Positions 44,578-54,303 of a stretch of 64,000 nt of DNA are shown here, in pieces. Position 1 is the stretch's first letter; the number at the start of each line of letters is the position of its first letter. The notes beneath the pieces were generated by a model, which saw only the letters and a program-made list of their open reading frames with translations, ran no database searches and had not been told where the DNA came from. The position numbers and the translations under genes are program-made. The DNA comes from Palsa-504 sp963769715 (GTDB lineage Bacteria > Actinomycetota > Actinomycetes > Streptosporangiales > Streptosporangiaceae): assembly GCA_963769715.1 (NCBI GenBank), contig CAVYNE010000044.1, forward strand, positions 1 to 64,000, read 5' to 3'.

Positions 44578-44997
44578 TCATGGCAGGCCATCCCCACCGG
44601 GCGGATCGCCGATCCGCTCCCGCTGCTCGGCATCCACCTCCGCCCACGACGGGTTGTCGCGGTCCACGACCATCGGCCGTTCCCCTTCTGGGGCCTGATG
44701 GTCCTCGTCGCCGTCGTCCTCGTCCTCTTTTGCGGGCGGGCCGTACTCATGGCTGATGATCTCCTGGGCCAGGCGGCGGGCGGTGGTCAGCCGTGCTGCT
44801 TTGGCCAGGTAGCCCTCGTCTGGCGGCTCATCGCCAGCGAGCAGCTCAGCCAGTTCGGCAGCTGACAGATGCAGGGCGCACCAGTACGCGGCCAGGAAGG
44901 TATCCAGGTCTTCAACCTGCTCGTACCACGGTGGTCCGAACCAGGGCCACAGGAGCTGGCACCACCACGGCAGCTCGTCATGCGGCTTCATGCTCAT
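44578..44997 (-). CDS. Acidic hypothetical protein, partner of the DUF2637 gene
   Basis: The 139-residue protein starts MSMKPHDELPWWCQLLWPWF, a Trp-rich segment. A helical middle (FLAAYWCALHLSAAELAELL) and a very acidic tail (KEDEDDGDEDHQAPEGERP) follow. I do not know its function. ATG 44997 overlaps the stop of the DUF2637 gene, so the two are coupled. Similar acidic partners accompany plasmid-type DUF2637 proteins. Confidence 0.65.
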   Translation of the reverse strand: MSMKPHDELPWWCQLLWPWFGPPWYEQVEDLDTFLAAYWCALHLSAAELAELLAGDEPPDEGYLAKAARLTTARRLAQEIISHEYGPPAKEDEDDGDEDHQAPEGERPMVVDRDNPSWAEVDAEQRERIGDPPGGDGLP

Positions 44998-45923
44998 GCT
45001 GCCTCGCTCTCGGGCAGGTGGCCATTGCTGGCCGCGGTGACCTCGGCGACGAGCTGGCTCACCTGGCGCCGGGACAGGCCGAACCGCTCGGCCATGGCCC
45101 GCTGGCTCAGCGGCTGCCCGGCCGCGACCGACGCCGTGTACGCGGCGCGGACCGCCTGCTCCACATCGCCCGGCACCTCTGGCACGGCTGGCACGATGGT
45201 GGCCGCGCGTGGCGCGCGGGCTCGTCTCACCTGCTGCATGGCGATCTCCACCGTGCCGATGAACGCGACGGCGGGCCAGGCCGAGATCAGCGCGCCGAGC
45301 AGCCCGTATCCCGCGCCGTAGGCGATGTTCGCGCCGATCGTGGCGCCGATGCCGAGCCACAGCATGAACCGAGCCAGCCGTGGCGCGTCCCGGTCGTTGC
45401 GAGCCTCCTGCAGCAGCACGAGCGAGGCGGCCAGGATCAGGCCGTCCACGCTGAGCGGCAGCAGCCGGGCTGCCGTGCCGTCCTGGCCGTGCGCCCGGCC
45501 CAGCCCGTAGATGTGGGAGTAAGAGACCACCGCCGCGAAGGCGGCCACGGCGCAGACCACGGCCGCCGTCGTAAAGCGGATCACCCGGTCCCCGGTCACC
45601 GGCCCGCCCCGCGCCGCGCGCCGAGGCGGCGCGCTGGACGCGGTGCGCGGCCGGATCTCCGAGCTTTCCCTGAAGCAGCAGGGATAGTAGAGGTTACGGC
45701 TGGCCGTGCCGCGCGGTGCCCGCCGGCCGTCGCGCAGGACCGCTAGCTCGCGCACCTCTACGCAGACGTACCATTCGTCCGGGCCGCACTGTTCTACGAT
45801 GGAACCCGGCAGCCACGGCCAGGTGTCGCGGTCGGCCTGCTCTTCCTGCTTCGAGCGGGGGTAGCGGACCTCGACCGGGCTCTCATCAGGGAACTTGCCG
45901 TCGTTGTCCTCGTCCTCGTACAT
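44994..45923 (-). CDS. DUF2637 membrane protein with C-terminal HTH
   Basis: The 309-residue protein has a soluble N-terminus (CGPDEWYVCVEVRELAVLRD) and four or so membrane helices from residue 120 (FTTAAVVCAVAAFAAVVSYS, PLSVDGLILAASLVLL, FMLWLGIGATIGANIAYGAG, ISAWPAVAFIGTVEIA). A C-terminal HTH-like stretch (QRAMAERFGLSRRQVSQLVA) follows. DUF2637 proteins occur on actinobacterial conjugative plasmids and integrative elements near spread genes. ATG 45923 follows AAGGAG. It marks another mobile-element segment. Confidence 0.83.
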   Translation of the reverse strand: MYEDEDNDGKFPDESPVEVRYPRSKQEEQADRDTWPWLPGSIVEQCGPDEWYVCVEVRELAVLRDGRRAPRGTASRNLYYPCCFRESSEIRPRTASSAPPRRAARGGPVTGDRVIRFTTAAVVCAVAAFAAVVSYSHIYGLGRAHGQDGTAARLLPLSVDGLILAASLVLLQEARNDRDAPRLARFMLWLGIGATIGANIAYGAGYGLLGALISAWPAVAFIGTVEIAMQQVRRARAPRAATIVPAVPEVPGDVEQAVRAAYTASVAAGQPLSQRAMAERFGLSRRQVSQLVAEVTAASNGHLPESEAA

Positions 45924-45940
45924 GTCTGGCTCCTTCTCGG

Positions 45941-45986
45941 AGCCAGGCGGACAATGTGTGTCATTATCGTTTGCACTGTGGCGAGT
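45941..45986 (-). repeat. Dispersed motif copy A with promoter-like sequence
   Basis: On the minus strand the core is GATAATGACACACATTGTC, about 20 bases upstream of the DUF2637 start. TTGACT lies 17 bases before TAATGA, a fair -35/-10 pair. Related copies occur near 54160, 55050 and 59565. Confidence 0.6.
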
Positions 45987-46242
45987 CAATGCACTCGCAG
46001 ATACACCCATGACCTGGAATAACAGCGCAGATCGCCGAATAGGCGCTGATGGCTCGCCAATTGTCAGGGACACCGACGGCACCCAGATTAACCATTCGGT
46101 ACGGACGCCAACGATCAGACCGCTGAACCATGAACGATGCAGATCGGCGGTTCACGTTCGTATTGAGGTCGCGGCCCGTAACCTTCTCGCGGCGGTCCGC
46201 GCTTCGCGATGAGTCCGCGGGCCGCGTACCGTCATACCCGGC

Positions 46243-46977
46243 ATGACGTACGCACCGGTGAACGGCCTGCAGCTCTACTACGAGATCCGCGGCAGCGGGA
46301 GGCCACTCGTGCTGCTCCACGGCGGCCTGCTGACTATCGATCTCAGTTTCGGGCCGTTGCTCGAGCCCCTGGCGGCGGGCAGGCAGGTGATCGCGGTGGA
46401 GCTCCAGGGCCACGGGCACACCGCCGACACCGGCCGCCCGATGACGATCCAGGCGCTGGCCGGTGACGTCGTCGCGCTGCTCGACCAGCTGGGGATCGCC
46501 GAGGCCGATCTGTTCGGCTTCAGCCTCGGCGGTCTGGTCGCGTTCGCGGTCGCGCTCAGCGCGCCCGCCCGGGTCGGCAAGCTAATCGTCGCCTCGGCGG
46601 ATGCCCACCGCCCGCCAGGCCGGGAGAGCGCGCCACTCGGCGATGACCGGTTGCCGACGCCGGCTGACTTCCAGGCGTGGCGCGACGCCTACGATGCGGT
46701 CGCTCCTGACCCCGCCCACTTCGACGAGTTCGCGGCCAGGACGTCGGCAATGGTGCACGAGTTCCCGGGGTGGATCGACGAGCTGCGATCACTGCAGGTG
46801 CCGGCCTTGCTGATCTTCGGCGACCGCGACTTCTCACCGTTGCCTGACGTAGTGGAGATGTTCGAGCTCCTGCCGGACGCGCAACTCGCCGTGCTCCCCG
46901 GAACCACGCACGTCGGCGTGATACGGCGGCCCGGCGAAGTGCTCGCGCTGATCACGCCGTTCCTCGACGCGCGCTAA
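46243..46977 (+). CDS. Alpha/beta hydrolase
   Basis: The 244-residue enzyme has the hydrolase nucleophile elbow GFSLGG near residue 93, the oxyanion-side LLHGGL, Asp in FGDRDF and His in TTHVGV near residue 225, a full Ser-Asp-His triad. The substrate is unknown. No signal peptide is visible. It stands alone before the SDR gene on the other strand. Confidence 0.9.
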   Translation: MTYAPVNGLQLYYEIRGSGRPLVLLHGGLLTIDLSFGPLLEPLAAGRQVIAVELQGHGHTADTGRPMTIQALAGDVVALLDQLGIAEADLFGFSLGGLVAFAVALSAPARVGKLIVASADAHRPPGRESAPLGDDRLPTPADFQAWRDAYDAVAPDPAHFDEFAARTSAMVHEFPGWIDELRSLQVPALLIFGDRDFSPLPDVVEMFELLPDAQLAVLPGTTHVGVIRRPGEVLALITPFLDAR

Positions 46978-47260
46978 GCAGCGGATACCCGCGCACACTG
47001 CGCGGACCAGAGTTGATCACGCAGCGTCATTCAGCCGAAGGCCCGGTGAGCCGACGGATCGCCAACTATGCGCGGCTGGCAGCCCGGCCGAGTGCGCCGG
47101 CTGCTGCACGCAGATCGTCCGGTTCTGGTCGTGTCGCTACCCGCACGGCTGCTAGCCATCCCCCCGCATAGGTGACGTGTTCGCGCTCAGCGACAATAAC
47201 CGTTTTTCGTTCGGATGCGCTGTCATGCCGCCGCCGGGCCGCCTTACCTGGTCAGGTCTG

Positions 47261-48166
47261 CTAGTCGACCGCACTAGGCGTTGGGGTCTCCCGGCCGCGG
47301 GTGTTGAGGCCGGTCAGGTCGGCGCTGATCTGCCAGAGCCGCGCGGCGGCGGCGGTGTCGTAGGAAGCCTTGCTTGAGGTTTTCGGCTTGCGGTTGGCGA
47401 AATACCGGCCGGTGACGCCCTCGGCCTCGGGTGCGGATGCCAGATAGATGGAAGTGGCCGCGCCGCGGGCGGGTGCCTTCATGAACGGACGCAGCAACGG
47501 GATCATGACCTTCGACAAGCGGGATGGGTCCTCGGCGGAGAACGACGTGCGCACCAGGCCGGGGTGCAGGGCGGTGGCGGTGACGCCGGTGCCTTCCAGC
47601 CGGCGGGCGAGTTCGTAGGTGAACACGACGTTGGCGAGCTTGGACTGGCTGTACGCCCGCTGCCCGGAGTAGCTGCGTTCGCCCTGCAGGTCGTCGAAGT
47701 TGAGTCTGCCCGCCGCCTGGGCGTTGGACGAGACGGTGACGATCCGGGCGGGCGCGCTGCCCTTGAGCCGGTCCAGGACCAGGCCGGTGAGCAGGAAGGC
47801 GGCGAGGTGGTTGACGGCGAAGGTGCGCTCCAGCCCGTCGGCGGTGAGGTGCTTGGTGGCCCAGAACCCGCCCACGTTGTTGACCAGCACATCCAGCCGC
47901 GGGTAGGCGCTGCGGACCGCGACGGCGAGAGCGCGTACCCCGGCCTGGCAGGACATGTCGGCGGCGAACGCGTCCACCGCCGGGTTGCCGGACTCGCGGA
48001 CGATCCCGGTGGCGGCGGCCTGGGTCCGCGCCTTGTCCCGGCCGGTGATGCCGACGCGGGCGCCCAGCGCGGCCAGGCCGGCGGCGGTCGCCCGGCCGAT
48101 GCCGCCAGTGCCGCCCGTGACCAGCGCAGTCTTGCCTGCCATCGGGCCGGGGAAGTTCTCAGTCAT
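47261..48166 (-). CDS. Short-chain dehydrogenase (retinol dehydrogenase-like)
   Basis: This 301-residue SDR has the cofactor motif TGGTGGIG near residue 18, NNVGGFW, the catalytic Ser in VTVSSNA, and YSQSK (Tyr-x3-Lys) near residue 170. The substrate is unknown. ATG 48166 is chosen over the upstream GTG because the family begins MTENFPGPMAGKTALVTGG. The DUF4386 gene lies upstream on the same strand with a 107-base gap. Confidence 0.9.
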   Translation of the reverse strand: MTENFPGPMAGKTALVTGGTGGIGRATAAGLAALGARVGITGRDKARTQAAATGIVRESGNPAVDAFAADMSCQAGVRALAVAVRSAYPRLDVLVNNVGGFWATKHLTADGLERTFAVNHLAAFLLTGLVLDRLKGSAPARIVTVSSNAQAAGRLNFDDLQGERSYSGQRAYSQSKLANVVFTYELARRLEGTGVTATALHPGLVRTSFSAEDPSRLSKVMIPLLRPFMKAPARGAATSIYLASAPEAEGVTGRYFANRKPKTSSKASYDTAAAARLWQISADLTGLNTRGRETPTPSAVD

Positions 48167-48273
48167 TGGGGGCGGTCCCTTCGTGTGAGCGGCCACCGTG
48201 ACCAGGCACTGGCTGGCCGGCTATCAGCTGGCCAGCCAGTGCCCGCGGTGCCGCGCCGGGGTTCCTCCTAAAT

Positions 48274-48966
48274 TTAGGCGGCCGTGACGTCGCGGTGCCG
48301 GGCACTGCCCGTGCGAACGGGCACGGGGCGGGCCCGGCTTCCAGCGGAAAAGCCCCGGACGATCAGCAGGAGCGGGAACAAGAGCTCGAACAGGCCACCG
48401 GGGGCGAGGAACACGATTCCGGCGGGGGATACATGCCAGCCGATGTCGGCGATCCCGAGCAGATTGCAGATGACCCCGGCCAGGAGCAACGCGTAGCCGG
48501 CGATGCCCAGTATGGACAGGCTCCGCGGCACGAGCCTCGACGTCAGCAAGACCGGCGTCAGGACGAGCCCGGCCACGGCGGAGAGCGCGTAGGCGGGCAG
48601 CGCGTAGTCGTTCCACTGACTGCGGCTGGTCAGGAAGTACGCGCACGCCGCCAGGACCGCGAGGCCCTCCGCCACTCTCAGGACGAAGTAGACCTGCGAG
48701 CGCACCGGTGCGTAGGGCGTCAGGACCGGGCGCATCGCCAGGCCGACCGCAGCGTCGGCCAGGCCGCTGAGGCCGATCAGCAGCACGCCGGTGATGAGGG
48801 TGCCGGCGGGCTTGGTCGCGCTGGAGAAGTACGAATGGATCAGCGTGTTACCGATGAAGAAGGTGACGGTGAACGAGAGGAACAGCACTCCCACCACCAC
48901 GGCGGTCCTTCGGTGAGCGACGGGTCGCTCCTGACCTCTGGCAGAAACGGTCGCTGGTGTTGTCAT
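48274..48966 (-). CDS. DUF4386 membrane protein
   Basis: The 230-residue protein has about six hydrophobic helices (TAVVVGVLFLSFTVTFFIGN, LITGVLLIGLSGLADAAVGL, LPAYALSAVAGLVLTPVLLT, SILGIAGYALLLAGVI, GIVFLAPGGLFELLFPLLLI) and the layout of DUF4386. The function is unknown. The start at 48966 is a GTG-type start in the window; upstream lies a divergent short intergenic space. Confidence 0.83.
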   Translation of the reverse strand: MTTPATVSARGQERPVAHRRTAVVVGVLFLSFTVTFFIGNTLIHSYFSSATKPAGTLITGVLLIGLSGLADAAVGLAMRPVLTPYAPVRSQVYFVLRVAEGLAVLAACAYFLTSRSQWNDYALPAYALSAVAGLVLTPVLLTSRLVPRSLSILGIAGYALLLAGVICNLLGIADIGWHVSPAGIVFLAPGGLFELLFPLLLIVRGFSAGSRARPVPVRTGSARHRDVTAA

Positions 48967-49045
48967 GGCCTGATCCCTTCGTGCGATGTGCCGTGGGTTT
49001 CCGGTTCGGAGTGCTGGGTTGCCGCTGGAGGATGGCTGGCGGCGG

Positions 49046-49534
49046 TCATGGTGGGCATGGCCATGGGGTTGCGTGGCAACCGGGAAGCTGGCTGGCTAGG
49101 TTCTCGAAGTCGTCGTTCTTTCCCGCGGGCTGTCGGAGCATGGCGGCGATGCGGAAGGCGAGAGGGTCGCAGCCGATGCTGGCGAGGTGTTCGCGGAGCA
49201 GGTCAGCTGCTCGCCTGGCATTGCCGGCGGCTGCGGCGCGGACCACTTCGATGTGGTGGCGCTCCCAGTTCATCTGCTGGTGACCGGGACCTTGGCTCGC
49301 CGTTCCGGTGATGGCGCCGAGGTCGGCGACGGCGAGCCCGAAGGCCGGGTCGGCGTGGACGGCGAGCCGCAGCGCCGTGGCGGCCAGGCGCGAGTCGGCG
49401 GCGCGCTGTGCCTGCCGGTACCGCGCAGCGGCCCGCCGCTTTGCGGTGACCACGCGGCCGTGGACGTCAACCGCTGGCCCGGCAGCGGCCAGGTGGTCAT
49501 GGTGGCTGGGGTACTCATCACGCATCGGCTGCAT
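49046..49534 (-). CDS. Helical-repeat protein, possibly partial
   Basis: The 162-residue frame contains helical pairs (ALRLAVHADPAFGLAVADLG and HHIEVVRAAAAGNARRAADL then LLREHLASIGCDPLAFRIAA) like the early part of actinobacterial TPR-38-type proteins. The family is usually much longer, and the end (LPGCHATPWPCPP) looks aberrant, so this may be a truncated copy. Confidence is moderate. Confidence 0.45.
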   Translation of the reverse strand: MQPMRDEYPSHHDHLAAAGPAVDVHGRVVTAKRRAAARYRQAQRAADSRLAATALRLAVHADPAFGLAVADLGAITGTASQGPGHQQMNWERHHIEVVRAAAAGNARRAADLLREHLASIGCDPLAFRIAAMLRQPAGKNDDFENLASQLPGCHATPWPCPP

Positions 49535-49710
49535 GAGTGCAAGGTTGCCCGGGTGCGCTGAGGTGGCGCTGAGGTGATGCTGAGGTCAGCTGGCTGCAGG
49601 TGGTTGCCAGAGTTCCGGCGTGCGGTTTGCCGAGGGTCACGCCGCCGGCGCCCGAAGGAACGCGGCGAAAACGACCCGCGGCGGCGGCTGTCTCTGCCAG
49701 GCCGGGCCGC

Positions 49711-52700
49711 TCAGCGAGCGGACAGCGCCAGGCGGGCCGCGAGCGCGGCCACATCTGGCTCATCGGTGAGCGAGCGATACGCCCGCCCCTGGGCGCGCTG
49801 CTGAGCGAGCGCGACGAAGACCTCGGCGTTGCGGCGGGTCGGGTGGGTGATCGCCGTGACTGCGGCCATGGCGGTATCGGCGAGGAGTTGCGCGGCCGGG
49901 TCCCCGCTGGCCGAGGCGCCTTCGGCGGCGTCAGCGGCGAAGACGGCGGCGGCGTCGGGGTGGCCGGCGGCGAGCGCCCACCACGCCAGGCCCGCGAGCA
50001 CACGGGGCGGGCCGGCGGGAAAGTCGAGCTGCCGGTACCAGCTTCCTGCGGTGTCGAGCAGCGCCCGTGCCCGCGCCAGATCACCGAGCCGCCGGGCGGC
50101 CGCCGCCTGGCCGACCATGGCGTCTGCCGACAGCCACGGGTTGACGCTGCACCCGATCGCCTCCTGGTAGAGCCCGTCGGCTGCGACGTCGTCGCCTTGC
50201 CTGGCCCGCAGCGCGGCCAAAGCGACCAGGCTGAACGGCACCTGCAGAGGCTGGCCGGTGGCCCGGCAGCGCTCCAGCAGCGCCTCGTAGGCCGCCGAGG
50301 CAGCATCGAGGTCCCCCCGGGCCTCGGCGATGCCGGCCAGGGCGTTCAGCGGAGAGACGACCACCAGGACCTCTCCCTCGGCGTCGAAGCGCTCCAGGCT
50401 CGACCGGGCGGCTGGCTCCGCGTCCTCCAGCCGCCCCAGCGACACCAGGTTCCAGGCGGCTATCAAGTCGTGGATCGCGAGGAGCCAGCCGTCGCCAGCT
50501 GGTTCCAGCAGATCCTGTGCCTCGCCCAGGGTTTCGAGTGATCGCCGGAACTGGCGCGCAAGAACCAGTACCGTCGCGCAGAGCACCAGCGCCTCCGTCA
50601 GGCGACCCCGGTCACCGCTGGCCCTCAGCGCGGCGACGGCCTCCTCGCATTCAACGACGCCCGCCGCCGGGCTCGACGACATGCCCACGCAATAGCCGTG
50701 CCAGACGTGGGCGGTCGCTCCCAGGCCGGGATGGCGCTGCCCGCTGGCGCCGAGCGCATCACCGAGCCAGCGGGCTCCTTCGGCGAAGTCGCCGTTGATG
50801 AACCACAACCAGGCTATGCCCGACGCGAGCGACAGCGCCGCATCAGCGTCGCCGGTTGCGATGAACCAGTCGAGCGCGGCCCGCAGGTTGCCCGATTCCG
50901 AGGCCAGACGATCCCGCCATATCGGCCCGGTGGCGCCGCGCAGGCCATCGTGGGCCTCGGTGGCCATCTGCCGGTAATAAGCGCCGTGCCCGGCGCGCAT
51001 CGCGTCAGCTTCGCCGGATTCCCCGAGGCGGTCCCGGCCGTACTGCCACAGCGTCTGAAGCTGGCTGAACCGGGCTTCACCACCGGCGCCGGGGCCAGTG
51101 ACGAGGGACTTGTCGACCAGCCGGCTCAGCACATCAAGGATCTCACCGGCCGGGACCTGGTCATCGGCACAGATAGCTTCGGCTGCGGCGAGATCGCAGC
51201 CGCCGGTGAAGGCGGCCAGCCGGGCGAACAGGCGGCGTTCGTCCTCGAACAGCAGGTCGTAGCTCCAGTCCACCACCGCCCGCAGGGTCTGCTGCCGGGG
51301 CAGGGCGGTACGGGCGCCGCCGGTGAGCAGCCGGAAGCGGTCGTCGAGCCGTTCCGCCACAGTGGCCAGCGGCAGCGCACGGAGCCGGGCGGCGGCGAGC
51401 TCGACGGCCAGGGGCAGGCCGTCCAGCCGGCGGCAGATGTCCTCGATGACGTCGCCGGCCGGCCCATCGGCGAGAAAGCCGGGCTGCACGGCCCGGGCGC
51501 GGTCGGCGAACAGCTCCACGGCGGCCGGGATAGCCAGGCCACCCACCGGCACCAGGACCTCCCCAGGGATTCCGAGCGCCTCACGGCTCGTGACGATAAG
51601 CCGCAGACCCGGCACCGTCCCGGCGAGGGTGTCGGCCAGCGCGGCCGCCTCGGCGATGACGTGCTCGCAGTTGTCCAGGACAACGACCAGCGACCGTCCG
51701 GCCAGGTGGCGCACGATGAGCTGCACGGCCGATCCCGGAGGCTGCGGGCTCCCGAGCGCAGCCGCCACCGCGCCGAGCGCGCCGGCCACGGCCGGCCCAA
51801 CCCCGTCGGGCGCGGCGACGCTGGCGAGCTCGACGAGCCAGGCGCCGTCTTGGTACTCGGCGCGCAGGGCGGCGGCGGCCTCCACCGCCAGGCGGGTCTT
51901 GCCCGTCCCGCCCGGGCCAGTCAGCGTCACCAGCCGGCTGGCGCGGACTGACCCGAGCACCTGTTCCAGCTCGGCGTCGCGGCCGATGAAACTGCTCAGC
52001 CGCTCCCGCAGATTGCCGGCTGCGGCCGGCGCGGCCGCCCGGACCGGAGCCGGGCTAGCTGCGGCGAGCGACGGATCCTGGGCCAGTATCCGGGCCTGCA
52101 GTTCGTACAAGGCCGGCCCGGGGTCGATGCCCAGCTCGCCGGCCAGGCGGTCGCGGACTTCGGTATAGGCGCGCAGGGCGTCGGCCTGCCGCCCGGCCCG
52201 GTACAGGGCCAGGATGAGCAGCTCCCACAGCCGCTCGCGCAGCGGATGCTGCCGGCACTGCGCCTCCAGCTCGCCGGCGAGCTCCCCGTGGCGGCCCAGC
52301 GCCAGGTCCGCTCCGGCCCGGGTTTCGATCGCCACCAGGGTCAGCTCGTCCAGCTGCGCCCGCTCGGCCTCGGCGAAGCCGGCGTAGGCGAATTCGGCCA
52401 GCGGCTCGCCCCGCCGCAGGCCAAGCGCCTCGCCCAGCGCGGCAGACGCCTGCGCCATCTCGCCCGCCTCCGCCAGGCGCCGTCCCTTCGCCACCAGCTG
52501 CTCGAAGCGGACGACATCGACCTCATCGGGACCGACCGCAAGGGCATAGCCGGCTTCGGTGGTGACGATCGCGCCCGCCCCGAGGGTACGGCGCAGCTGG
52601 CCGATCTGGGCCTGCAAGGCGTTAGCCGGCTTCGCCGCCAGCCCGTCACCCCACAGCGCGTCGATCAGCCGGTCGGCACTGACCGGCTCGCCGCGATGCA

Positions 52701-52800
52701 GCGCCAGCAAAGCCAGCAGGGCCCGCTGCTTGGCGCCGCGGACAGCGAGCGCCACACCCCCGTCCGCCGCCTCGAGCTGGCCGAACAACCGCACATCCAT
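49711..52800 (-). CDS. AfsR/SARP-type regulator with BTAD, NB-ARC and TPR domains
   Basis: The 1,029-residue protein begins with an OmpR-like DNA-binding domain (MDVRLFGQLEAADGGVALAV, LIDALWGD) and a BTAD domain to about residue 250. An NB-ARC ATPase follows with P-loop GPGGTGKTR near residue 296 and VVVLDNCEH, then TPR-like repeats. This is the plan of AfsR-type activators of secondary metabolism. ATG 52800 with GGAGG is preferred to the longer upstream frame. No biosynthetic cluster is visible beside it. Confidence 0.92.
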   Translation of the reverse strand: MDVRLFGQLEAADGGVALAVRGAKQRALLALLALHRGEPVSADRLIDALWGDGLAAKPANALQAQIGQLRRTLGAGAIVTTEAGYALAVGPDEVDVVRFEQLVAKGRRLAEAGEMAQASAALGEALGLRRGEPLAEFAYAGFAEAERAQLDELTLVAIETRAGADLALGRHGELAGELEAQCRQHPLRERLWELLILALYRAGRQADALRAYTEVRDRLAGELGIDPGPALYELQARILAQDPSLAAASPAPVRAAAPAAAGNLRERLSSFIGRDAELEQVLGSVRASRLVTLTGPGGTGKTRLAVEAAAALRAEYQDGAWLVELASVAAPDGVGPAVAGALGAVAAALGSPQPPGSAVQLIVRHLAGRSLVVVLDNCEHVIAEAAALADTLAGTVPGLRLIVTSREALGIPGEVLVPVGGLAIPAAVELFADRARAVQPGFLADGPAGDVIEDICRRLDGLPLAVELAAARLRALPLATVAERLDDRFRLLTGGARTALPRQQTLRAVVDWSYDLLFEDERRLFARLAAFTGGCDLAAAEAICADDQVPAGEILDVLSRLVDKSLVTGPGAGGEARFSQLQTLWQYGRDRLGESGEADAMRAGHGAYYRQMATEAHDGLRGATGPIWRDRLASESGNLRAALDWFIATGDADAALSLASGIAWLWFINGDFAEGARWLGDALGASGQRHPGLGATAHVWHGYCVGMSSSPAAGVVECEEAVAALRASGDRGRLTEALVLCATVLVLARQFRRSLETLGEAQDLLEPAGDGWLLAIHDLIAAWNLVSLGRLEDAEPAARSSLERFDAEGEVLVVVSPLNALAGIAEARGDLDAASAAYEALLERCRATGQPLQVPFSLVALAALRARQGDDVAADGLYQEAIGCSVNPWLSADAMVGQAAAARRLGDLARARALLDTAGSWYRQLDFPAGPPRVLAGLAWWALAAGHPDAAAVFAADAAEGASASGDPAAQLLADTAMAAVTAITHPTRRNAEVFVALAQQRAQGRAYRSLTDEPDVAALAARLALSAR

Positions 52801-53126
52801 TGCCTCCACCCTACGGCCCTCACCGGGCCGCCGCAGGGGTGAGCCGCCGGGCATCAAGGTAGTGAGGAAGCAGGGGCAGGGCTGATACAGCAAAGCGGCC
52901 AGGCCCTCGGGCAGGTCACGCTTGACCGGCTCTCGTATGGCCCGCCGAGGACGGCGAATCCGCACACGAAGCTACTCCCCCCGCGAGCCCCGCCGAGCTG
53001 CAGCCGCCCAGGCGTCCTATGCGTCTGCGACGGTCGGCGGTACGGGCAGAACGAACGTTTATGCGCGCAAGAACAGGCCGATCCGGACTGCGGCTTGACG
53101 CCCAGATCGAGGCGGATCTCGTGTAG
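52801..53126. other. Intergenic region, nothing clear
   Basis: This stretch between the AfsR-like start and the fic stop holds no supported gene, hairpin or repeat that I can see. It presumably contains the AfsR-like promoter. Confidence 0.4.
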
Positions 53127-53705
53127 TCAGGTACCGTCCGTGACGAGCGCGTCGAGCATCTTCCGCGTCGGTTCTGGGTCGCCGCGCATGATCGCGGCGG
53201 AGGCCTCGACGTTGCGGGCGGCATCAAGGTGCTGCCAGGCGAGCGTGAACCCGGTGCTGCGGGCGAGCTGCGCGAAGAAGGCCCGCTGCGCCCGCCCGTT
53301 GCCCTCGCGGAACGGGTGCAGGGCGTTGACCTCGCCCAGGTAATAGGCCAGCCTCCCGACGAACGCACCGCGGCTCAGGCCGCGCAGGCAGTCTTCGTCG
53401 TGCAGCTCGCGGAAGATGATGGCCGCGGAGGAATCTATGTACTGCGGGAGGCAGAACATGGCGTCCTTGGCCATGACCACCGTCCGGATCTGCCCGGCCC
53501 ACTCATATATGTCGCCGAAGATCCGCTCATGGATCTCCCGCAGGTGAGGCAGGTCGTAGCTAGGCGAGACGGGCGATTCGTGCAGCAGGATCAGGGCCGC
53601 ATGAGTGATCTCCCGCTCCGCGGCCTCAAGCCCGGCGGCGGTGCTCAGCCCGAGCTTGTTGTACAGGACGCCGGTGACCGGATCACTGTACGGGTCCCCC
53701 GGCAT
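53127..53705 (-). CDS. fic: Fic-domain toxin
   Basis: The 192-residue protein contains HPFREGNGR near residue 128, the full Fic active-site loop that transfers AMP or a related group to target hydroxyls. The preceding helix reads YDLPHLREIHERIFGDIYEW. ATG 53705 lies one base before the antitoxin stop, so the pair is co-translated. In the VbhT/FicT class, inhibition comes from a separate antitoxin, as here. Confidence 0.93.
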   Translation of the reverse strand: MPGDPYSDPVTGVLYNKLGLSTAAGLEAAEREITHAALILLHESPVSPSYDLPHLREIHERIFGDIYEWAGQIRTVVMAKDAMFCLPQYIDSSAAIIFRELHDEDCLRGLSRGAFVGRLAYYLGEVNALHPFREGNGRAQRAFFAQLARSTGFTLAWQHLDAARNVEASAAIMRGDPEPTRKMLDALVTDGT

Positions 53706-54059
53706 TTACGGCTGCCGGTAGCGGGCGACCGTCCTGCGGTACAGTTCGGCCGCACTGATCTCCCCGGCCACGTATGCCGCGACTTCCCGGTCATGATCCG
53801 GGCTGAACGGGCCCGGCAGCTCCGCCTGCACGGACTGCGCCGCGGCGAGGGCGGAGTCCAGCCGTGCGTGCTGCCGCGAGAGCTCCTCGTAGCGTTCGTA
53901 GACCTCGTACGGGAGGAGAATAGCCTCGGGCTTGCGGTGCGAGCCGAACGCGACCGGCTCCGCCGCCGCGCCCTCACGCCGGAACCGGGCGAGGATGCCG
54001 GAAAGCCGCTGTCGCACCTCGGACAGCGGGTGCACCTGGAGTACCGCCGGACCGGTCAT
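53706..54059 (-). CDS. Fic antitoxin with Phd-like and VbhA-like regions
   Basis: The 117-residue protein begins like a Phd/YefM antitoxin (LSEVRQRLSGILARFR, PEAILLPYEVYERYEEL). It ends like VbhA (SVQAELPGPFSPDHDREVAA then YVAGEISAAELYRR). The VbhA inhibitory signature S-x3-E appears as SVQAE, followed by Leu where Gly or Asn is usual. It is directly before fic, which confirms the pairing. ATG 54059 is chosen from the frame. Confidence 0.83.
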   Translation of the reverse strand: MTGPAVLQVHPLSEVRQRLSGILARFRREGAAAEPVAFGSHRKPEAILLPYEVYERYEELSRQHARLDSALAAAQSVQAELPGPFSPDHDREVAAYVAGEISAAELYRRTVARYRQP

Positions 54060-54139
54060 AGCAATAGTGTACTAAAACTTGTACAACGTCGGCTGGGTAG
54101 CCGCCGTTCAGCGCGCCCGTGACTGCTCGGGCGCCCGGC

Positions 54140-54184
54140 GCCAGAGGCAGGACGATCTGTGTCATTATCGCCTGCAAGGCGGAC
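54140..54184 (-). repeat. Dispersed motif copy B
   Basis: The minus strand reads GATAATGACACAGATCGTCC about 90 bases upstream of the Fic antitoxin start, matching copy A except for wobble-like differences. Confidence 0.6.
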
Positions 54185-54303
54185 TGTCGTCACACACACA
54201 ATCAGGCTTGCCGGACCTCGCCGGTCGGCCGCATGCCCGGAAAGCGGCAGGTTCGAGGCGGCAAGGATCGGGCCCGTCCATGCTGAGCGGGAGCAGTCGA
54301 GTG

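Noticed and set aside
49518..50306. Minus-strand open frame of 262 codons inside the AfsR-like gene
   Set aside because: It is Arg/Pro/Ser-rich, as shadows of high-GC genes are, while the AfsR-like frame has full domain content.
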